Source of the DNA: Streptomyces tendae
GTDB lineage: Bacteria > Actinomycetota > Actinomycetes > Streptomycetales > Streptomycetaceae
Direction of reading: 5' to 3'
NCBI RefSeq assembly: GCF_008632955.1
Contig: NZ_CP043959.1
Span: 6,836,069 to 6,900,068, forward strand
DNA length: 64,000 nt
Both the position numbers and the translations under genes were made by a program. The notes beneath the pieces were generated by a model that ran no database searches, was not told where the DNA came from, and saw only the letters and a list, made by a program, of their open reading frames with translations. Below, piece by piece: positions 59,710 to 64,000 of the stretch. Positions within the stretch are counted from its first letter, which is position 1. Each line of letters begins with the position of its first letter.

Positions 59710-60080
59710 GCCTACGGGGTCGCGAACCAGTGAGGCCTGACGTTCTGTGGAGAAATCCACCTCTGTGGACAACTCCGTACCCCGGGAGGGGGCGGGTTGC
59801 TCGTCGGAGGCAGGGCTCTCTCCGAGGGCACCGAGGGGCTTCCGGTCACGGGGTTCGGCCGCAGCGCGGCCCCGACTGATGATGCCGTGCAGCAGTGAGC
59901 GACGTTTCACGTGAAACACGATGCACAGCGGTCGTGGCGGCCATGCCGCGACACTCCGGCATGCGCAGGTATGGCACCTTGTGTGGAGTACGCCCGGCCC
60001 TACAAGCCGGGCGCGTCGTCCCGGTGCGCGTCGCATCGCGCCGGGCCTCTCGGCCTCCACACCGAGGGACCTGGACTCGC
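59710..60080. promoter_or_regulatory. parA upstream region with DnaA boxes and parS
   Basis: This 371-bp gap between rsmG and parA holds no separate gene, although the parA frame stays open through much of it. TGTGGACAA (59764-59772) is an exact Streptomyces DnaA box (TTGTCCACA on the other strand) and TGTGGAGAA (59746-59754) a one-mismatch box, 18 bp apart. A perfect parS site is at 59904-59917. The parAB promoters must lie here. Confidence 0.6.
59904..59917. promoter_or_regulatory. parS: parS site (perfect) upstream of parA
   Basis: GTTTCACGTGAAAC, exact match, between rsmG and parA, in the likely promoter region. Confidence 0.93.
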
Positions 60081-60800
60081 CTATCCCCGTCGCCGGCGGG
60101 CGCGTCCCGTTCGGGCGGCCTTGGCGCGCTTGGCCGCGAAACGCACGCCGCCAGGACTCTCCCCGACCTCGACTCTCACCACCGTGGACATCGGGTCGAC
60201 GACGCCCTCTCCCACATGCACGACCGAGGTGGTCACGGCGCCGAGCTTGCTCAGTGCTGTGGACGCGCTCTTCAGCTCTTCCTCGGCGGTGTCGCCCTTG
60301 AGTGCGAGCATCTCTCCGTACGGCCGCAGCAGGGGAATGCCCCAGGTGGCCAGCCGGTCCAGCGGAGCCACGGCACGCGCGGTGACCACATGCACCGGGG
60401 GCAGCTTGCCCATGACCTCTTCGGCACGCCCCCGTACGACCGTCACATGGTCCAGCCCGAGCAGCTCCACGACCTCGGTCAGGAAGTTGGTACGGCGGAG
60501 CAGCGGCTCCAGCAGGGTAATTTTCAGGTCCTCCCGGACCAGGGCCAGGGGAATGCCCGGCAGGCCGGCCCCCGAGCCGACATCGCACACGGTGACCCCT
60601 TCGGGCACGACCTCCGAGAGCACCGCGCAGTTCAGCAGGTGCCGCTCCCAGAGGCGGGGCACCTCACGCGGGCCGATGAGGCCGCGCTGAACGCCAGCCT
60701 CGGCGAGCAGCTCGGCGTACCGGACTGCGTCCGCGAAGCGCTCACCGAACACCTCGCGGGCCTGCTCGGGCGCGGGGGGAAGCTCCGCTGCCTCCGTCAC
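60081..60800 (-). CDS. rsmG: 16S rRNA (guanine527-N7)-methyltransferase
   Basis: RsmG (GidB) methylates G527 of 16S rRNA using S-adenosylmethionine; its loss gives low-level streptomycin resistance. The 239-aa product has the SAM-binding block VCDVGSGAGLPGIPLALV and the later ARAVAPL motif, with a basic C-terminal end (RTGRARRRRG). GTG 60800 has AAGGACGG upstream; GTG and ATG codons further upstream are less likely. It follows jag in the usual yidC-jag-rsmG-parA order. Confidence 0.96.
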   Translation of the reverse strand: MTEAAELPPAPEQAREVFGERFADAVRYAELLAEAGVQRGLIGPREVPRLWERHLLNCAVLSEVVPEGVTVCDVGSGAGLPGIPLALVREDLKITLLEPLLRRTNFLTEVVELLGLDHVTVVRGRAEEVMGKLPPVHVVTARAVAPLDRLATWGIPLLRPYGEMLALKGDTAEEELKSASTALSKLGAVTTSVVHVGEGVVDPMSTVVRVEVGESPGGVRFAAKRAKAARTGRARRRRG

Positions 60801-60875
60801 GGGGGGACCGTCCTTCCGTACCGTGCCGGCACACATGCCGACACCAGAACCAGAACTATCAGGCTGACAAGAGTG

Positions 60876-60904
60876 CGGCCCCGCCTGCGCAACAGACGGG
60901 GCCG
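60876..60904 (-). terminator. Terminator of the rpmH-rnpA-yidD-yidC-jag operon
   Basis: An 8-bp stem (60876-60883 with 60897-60904) with a 13-nt loop that can pair further lies 18 nt past the jag stop. Confidence 0.6.
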
Positions 60905-60921
60905 GTGGAACGTGGAACCGA

Positions 60922-61434
60922 TCAGGCGGGAAGCACGACGACGAAGCGCTGCGGCTCCTCGCCCTCGGACTCGCTGCGCAGGCCCGCCGCCTTGATCGCG
61001 TCGTGCACGACCTTGCGCTCGAACGGGGTCATCGGGTCGAGCCGCACCGGCTGCCCGCTGCTCTTGGCCTCGGCGGCGGCCTTGGCCCCCAGGTCGGCCA
61101 GCTCCGTGCGCCTGCGGGCGCGGTAGCCGGCGATGTCGAGCATCAGGCGGCTGCGGTCACCGGTCTCCCGGTGGACAGCCAGGCGTGTCAGCTCCTGGAG
61201 AGCCTCCAGCACCTCGCCGTCACGGCCCACCAGCTTCTGCAGGTCACGGCTGCCGGTGTCGCTGATGATCGAGACAGAGGCGCGGTCGGCCTCGACGTCC
61301 ATGTCGATGTCGCCGTCGAGATCGGCGATGTCGAGCAGACCCTCCAGGTAGTCCGCCGCGATGTCGCCCTCCTGCTCCAGGCGGGTCAGGGTGTCTGCGC
61401 CCTCGGCAGCGGCCGCGGTGGTGCCTTCCGTCAC
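60922..61434 (-). CDS. jag: Jag/KhpB-type RNA-binding protein
   Basis: This is a KH-R3H protein (SpoIIIJ-associated family), an RNA binder linked in other bacteria to cell division and wall growth. The 170-aa product has an acidic N-terminus, a KH-like domain at about 40-105 (GRDGEVLEALQELTRLAVHRETG) and an R3H domain at about 105-165, with the family's (E)RKVVHDA block. The N-terminal Jag_N domain of Firmicutes is absent, as usual in actinobacteria. GTG 61434 has AAGGAG upstream; it is 15 nt from yidC. Confidence 0.95.
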   Translation of the reverse strand: MTEGTTAAAAEGADTLTRLEQEGDIAADYLEGLLDIADLDGDIDMDVEADRASVSIISDTGSRDLQKLVGRDGEVLEALQELTRLAVHRETGDRSRLMLDIAGYRARRRTELADLGAKAAAEAKSSGQPVRLDPMTPFERKVVHDAIKAAGLRSESEGEEPQRFVVVLPA

Positions 61435-61449
61435 GGGATGGACTCCTTC

Positions 61450-62721
61450 TTACTTCTTGGACGGGGACTTGGGCCGCTGCGGGCCCTTGCGCTGTCCGGA
61501 CTGGGCCTTGCTGCGGGTGCTGCCGTTGCCGGCGGGCTTGGCGTCGCCCTTCTTGGCCGCGGGCTTGGCGTCCTCGGGTGCGTCGTCCTTCGTCAGCGAG
61601 GTGGGCTCACCCGCCGCCTTAGCCGTGCCGGACTGGCGCTGGGACTTGGACTGCCGCTTGGGCTGCTGCCGCTTGGGAACGGTGGCGGTGGCGGTCGACG
61701 TACCGTCCTCGGCCTGGACGGCGGCGCTGCTCTCGCTGCGGATGACGTTGCCGTCGGTCTGGGCGGCGAGACCGGCCTTGTTCAGGCCGTTGATGAACTT
61801 GCGCTCGTACTCGTTGCGGTCCCGGCCCTTGGCGACGATGGCCTTGACGATGGCCCGCTCCCGGCGGTTGCGGGTCTTGCCGTGCTTGGCGACGTGCTTG
61901 GAGAGACGCTCCAGGTAGGCGGCCTGGGCCTTGGATCCCGGCGTGGGGTTGTTGTGGATGACGTACATCTGCTGGCCCATGGTCCACACGTTGGTGGTCA
62001 GCCAGTAGACGAGGACACCGACCGGGAAGTTGATGCCGAAGACGGCGAAAATGACGGGGAAGACGTACATCAGCATCTTCTGCTGCTGCATGAACGGCGT
62101 CTTCACCGTGGTGTCGACGTTCTTCGTCATCAGCTGGCGCTGTGTGTAGAACTGCGACAGCGACATCAGGACGATCATGATCGCCGTGACGACGCGGACG
62201 TCGAGCAGGGTCGAGTTCAGGGCCTCGACCTTGTCCGGGCTGTCCGTGAACTTCGCGGCGAGCGGGGCACCGAAGATGTGGGCCTTCTGGGCGCTCTCCA
62301 GCAGACGCTCGTTGATCACGCCGATGGTGTCGTTCGAGGCGATGCTGTTGAGCACGTGGTACAGCGCGAAGAAGAACGGCGACTGCGCCAGGATGGGAAG
62401 GCACGAGGAGAGCGGGTTGGTGCCCGTCTCCTTGTAGAGCTTCATCATCTCTTCGGACTGGCGCTGCTTGTCGTTCTTGTAGCGCTCCTGGATCTTCTTC
62501 ATCTCCGGCTGGAGCGTCTGCATCGCGCGCGTCGCCTTGATCTGCTTCACGAAGAGCGGGATCAGGCAGATGCGGATCAGAATCACCAGGGACACGATGG
62601 ACAGGCCCCAGGCCCATCCCGTGTCCGGGCCGAAAATGGAGCCGTACACGCTGTGGAACTGGACGATGACCCAGGAGACAGGTGTCGTGATGAAGCTGAA
62701 GAGGCTGGCAATCGTGTCCAC
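61450..62721 (-). CDS. yidC: Membrane protein insertase YidC
   Basis: YidC inserts proteins into the membrane alone or with SecYEG. The 423-aa product starts MDTIASLFSFITTPVSWVIVQFH, has about five helices with the Oxa1 block (MKKIQERYKNDKQRQSEEMMKLYKETGTNPL in the cytoplasmic loop) and a long basic C-terminal tail (about 300-423) rich in Lys/Arg, which can contact ribosomes. GTG 62721 has AAGGAG 8 nt upstream and lies 3 nt after the yidD stop. Confidence 0.97.
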   Translation of the reverse strand: MDTIASLFSFITTPVSWVIVQFHSVYGSIFGPDTGWAWGLSIVSLVILIRICLIPLFVKQIKATRAMQTLQPEMKKIQERYKNDKQRQSEEMMKLYKETGTNPLSSCLPILAQSPFFFALYHVLNSIASNDTIGVINERLLESAQKAHIFGAPLAAKFTDSPDKVEALNSTLLDVRVVTAIMIVLMSLSQFYTQRQLMTKNVDTTVKTPFMQQQKMLMYVFPVIFAVFGINFPVGVLVYWLTTNVWTMGQQMYVIHNNPTPGSKAQAAYLERLSKHVAKHGKTRNRRERAIVKAIVAKGRDRNEYERKFINGLNKAGLAAQTDGNVIRSESSAAVQAEDGTSTATATVPKRQQPKRQSKSQRQSGTAKAAGEPTSLTKDDAPEDAKPAAKKGDAKPAGNGSTRSKAQSGQRKGPQRPKSPSKK

Positions 62722-62724
62722 TAA

Positions 62725-63099
62725 TCATGCTCCTTGGGCATGGGACGAGGTCTCTGCGGCCGGGCTCGACGGACTCGTAGGACTCGTGGGAGAAGCTTGT
62801 CCCTCGGTGGCCGGTTCGGCGGCGGAGGTCCCGCCCTTGCGTGCACGCCAGGCGTTACGCAGCATTTCGTGCCACCGCGGACGCTTGCGCGGTGGGACAT
62901 GGTCCACACCGCCGAGCGACCACGGATTGCACCGCAGGATGCGCCAGGCCGTGAGTGCTGTGCCCTTGATGGCACCGTGCCGGTCAATGGCCGTGTAGCC
63001 GTAGTGGGAACACGACGGGTAGTACTTGCACACCGGGCCCAGCAGTGGACTGATCGTCCACTGGTAGAGCTTGATCAGGGCCAGCAGCGGGTACTTCAT
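62725..63099 (-). CDS. yidD: Membrane-protein insertion efficiency factor YidD
   Basis: YidD is a small membrane-associated protein that assists YidC. The 124-aa product has the family cysteine pattern (PVCKYYPSCSHYGYTAI, then RILRCNPWSLGGVDHVPP) in its first 75 residues and a disordered Ser/Thr/Pro-rich tail. It overlaps rnpA by 4 nt and lies just before yidC. Confidence 0.96.
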   Translation of the reverse strand: MKYPLLALIKLYQWTISPLLGPVCKYYPSCSHYGYTAIDRHGAIKGTALTAWRILRCNPWSLGGVDHVPPRKRPRWHEMLRNAWRARKGGTSAAEPATEGQASPTSPTSPSSPAAETSSHAQGA

Positions 63100-63467
63100 C
63101 GCGCGCCCCCTCCCAGCAGCCGCTGCAGAGCGGCGTCCAGGTCTCGGGCCAGCTGTGCATGGTCGGCGTCACCCGCGGCGGGCAGCGCTCGTACCACTAC
63201 CAGGCTACCGGGGGGCAGCTGGTCGACTCGCTCGCGCATCAGATGGCGAAGCCTCCGCTTCACCTTGTTGCGCACCACCGCACCGCCCACGGCCTTGCTC
63301 ACGACGAAACCCGCACGCGTCGGGGGAGCGCTCTCCCCAGGCGCATGCGGGTCCGTTGCACCGCTACGAAGGTGGACGACGAGGTGCTGGCGCCCGGCCC
63401 GGCGTCCTCGTCGTACCGCGGTCGCGAAGTCCTCTCGCCGCCTCAGCCGGTTCTCGGTGGGCAGCAC
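63096..63467 (-). CDS. rnpA: Ribonuclease P protein component
   Basis: RnpA is the protein part of RNase P, which trims the 5' leader of tRNA precursors. The 123-aa product begins MLPTENRLRRREDFATAVRRG and contains the RNR motif region (VRNKVKRRLRHLMRE). It starts at GTG 63467 and overlaps yidD by 4 nt; rpmH lies 21 nt upstream. Confidence 0.97.
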   Translation of the reverse strand: MLPTENRLRRREDFATAVRRGRRAGRQHLVVHLRSGATDPHAPGESAPPTRAGFVVSKAVGGAVVRNKVKRRLRHLMRERVDQLPPGSLVVVRALPAAGDADHAQLARDLDAALQRLLGGGAR

Positions 63468-63488
63468 GACGTCATGACCTGATCGGGA

Positions 63489-63626
63489 TCAGGCGGACAG
63501 ACGGGCGCGACCCTTGCTGCGGCGGGACGCGAGAATCGCGCGGCCGGCACGGGTGCGCATACGCAGCCGGAAGCCGTGGGTCTTGGCGCGACGACGGTTG
63601 TTCGGCTGGAAGGTGCGCTTGCTCAC
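63489..63626 (-). CDS. rpmH: 50S ribosomal protein L34
   Basis: L34 is a tiny basic protein of the large subunit. The frame from GTG 63626 (MSKRTFQPNNRRRAKTHGFR) to the TGA at 63489-63491 encodes 45 aa, exactly the usual length, with the family body RMRTRAGRAILASRRSKGRARLSA. CTGGAG lies 7 nt upstream. It begins the rpmH-rnpA-yidD-yidC-jag operon read away from oriC. Confidence 0.97.
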   Translation of the reverse strand: MSKRTFQPNNRRRAKTHGFRLRMRTRAGRAILASRRSKGRARLSA

Positions 63627-63842
63627 TCGGGGGCTCCAGAAAGATTCGGTGTTTGCGGGGTGCCGTCCTGGCTGTCACCGTGCGCCCACGAGTAGCTCGC
63701 GTTACGCCCGAGTGCACCGCTGACCGATCAACTTGCGATCTGTGCCCATCGGAGGCAGGCGGCAGCAGCCATCGACAACTCGACCTGGTCACGGTACGCG
63801 CGGCTGCGCCATTCGGTCAAACCGGCGCTCGCCGGGAGACAC

Positions 63843-63863
63843 TTGTCCACAGGCTGGGGACAA
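63843..63863. promoter_or_regulatory. Pair of DnaA boxes in the dnaA upstream region
   Basis: TTGTCCACA (63843-63851) is the exact Streptomyces DnaA-box consensus; TGGGGACAA (63855-63863) is a one-mismatch box on the other strand. Paired boxes here are known to mediate dnaA autoregulation in Streptomyces. Confidence 0.85.
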
Positions 63864-63867
63864 CAAC

Positions 63868-63897
63868 TTGAACCGCACCGGTCGCGCTGACTACCGT
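63868..63897 (+). promoter_or_regulatory. Candidate dnaA promoter
   Basis: TTGAAC (63868-63873), 18 bp, then TACCGT (63892-63897) resembles a vegetative promoter, reading rightwards just after the DnaA-box pair. The dnaA start itself is outside the window, so the link is by position only. Confidence 0.5.
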
Positions 63898-64000
63898 GAC
63901 TGGACTCCGATTCGTTCCCTTGACCCTCCACCACCCGATTTACATCCCGACCCGTCCCTTCGCATCACACGATCGAGGGACCTGTGAGAGAGCGTGCCCT

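Larger units (their letters stand above)
63627..64000. promoter_or_regulatory. rpmH-dnaA intergenic region (left part)
   Basis: No gene is seen in these 374 bp. In Streptomyces dnaA is divergent from rpmH, so the rest of this region and dnaA should lie beyond the window. Two DnaA boxes and a possible promoter reading rightwards are listed separately. Promoters of rpmH must also lie here. Confidence 0.6.

Noticed and set aside
60900..60920. GGTTCCACGTTCCAC-like sequence (minus strand) near the jag stop as parS
   Set aside because: Only one half-site matches; three positions of the other half differ.

Overview
The window is a high-GC actinobacterial chromosome segment that matches the conserved core of a Streptomyces chromosome immediately next to oriC. 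The evidence is very GC-rich third codon positions, GTG and TTG starts, rare TTA codons, SsgA/SsgR, PtpA, a SigR-type promoter, the Streptomyces DnaA-box consensus, and the gene order yidC-yidD-rnpA-rpmH leading towards dnaA. oriC and dnaA should lie just beyond the right end. Gene order agrees with what I remember of the S. coelicolor SCO3947-SCO3880 region; no database search was run.

Layout. At 1-4.9 kb is the cydA-cydB-cydCD operon (minus strand) under a Rex operator. At 5-12 kb are hisC, a LacI-family regulator with a TTA codon, a 660-bp non-coding stretch with short repeats, a metallophosphatase, a membrane protein and a TerD-vWA protein. At 12-14.2 kb is thiC behind a TPP riboswitch whose extended hairpin contains a parS-like sequence. 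At 14.2-28.3 kb is a mixed stretch: a YibE/F membrane protein, ssgA-ssgR, ptpA and a PLP lyase, a TTA-containing LysR regulator, NUDIX, two acetyltransferases, a MarR/MFS pair, a serine hydrolase and a phosphotransferase. At 28.3-33.4 kb are dnaB, a MATE exporter and the rpsF-ssb-rpsR-rplI operon. At 33.7-54 kb the content is largely cell-envelope: femX, an alanine-racemase-like protein, a glycosyltransferase, a class A PBP, PadR and inositol-phosphate synthase, CCA transferase, a DUF6049-like protein, MurJ and a frameshifted pseudokinase. At 53.3-56.5 kb are sigM, its anti-sigma gene and trxB-trxA. At 56.6-63.6 kb is the segregation and origin block: parB, parA, rsmG, jag, yidC, yidD, rnpA and rpmH.

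The strongest non-genic signal is a family of ParB-binding parS sites. There are eleven perfect copies of GTTTCACGTGAAAC and two copies with one mismatch (GTTTCACGTGGAAC), becoming denser towards the right end. Three perfect copies form the exact centre of 34-36-bp perfect palindromes between convergent genes and so look like terminators built around parS. Three abut other hairpins or a stop codon. Three lie inside coding sequences (parA, parB, anti-sigma) and are read in the same frame, giving V-S-R-E-T each time. One spans the start codon of cydCD. DnaA-box pairs or clusters lie upstream of dnaB, parA and (presumably) dnaA.

I found no insertion sequence, prophage, CRISPR array, tRNA, rRNA or biosynthetic gene cluster. 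Most genes are housekeeping, so the interest lies in how segregation, replication and regulatory sites are placed within and between them.
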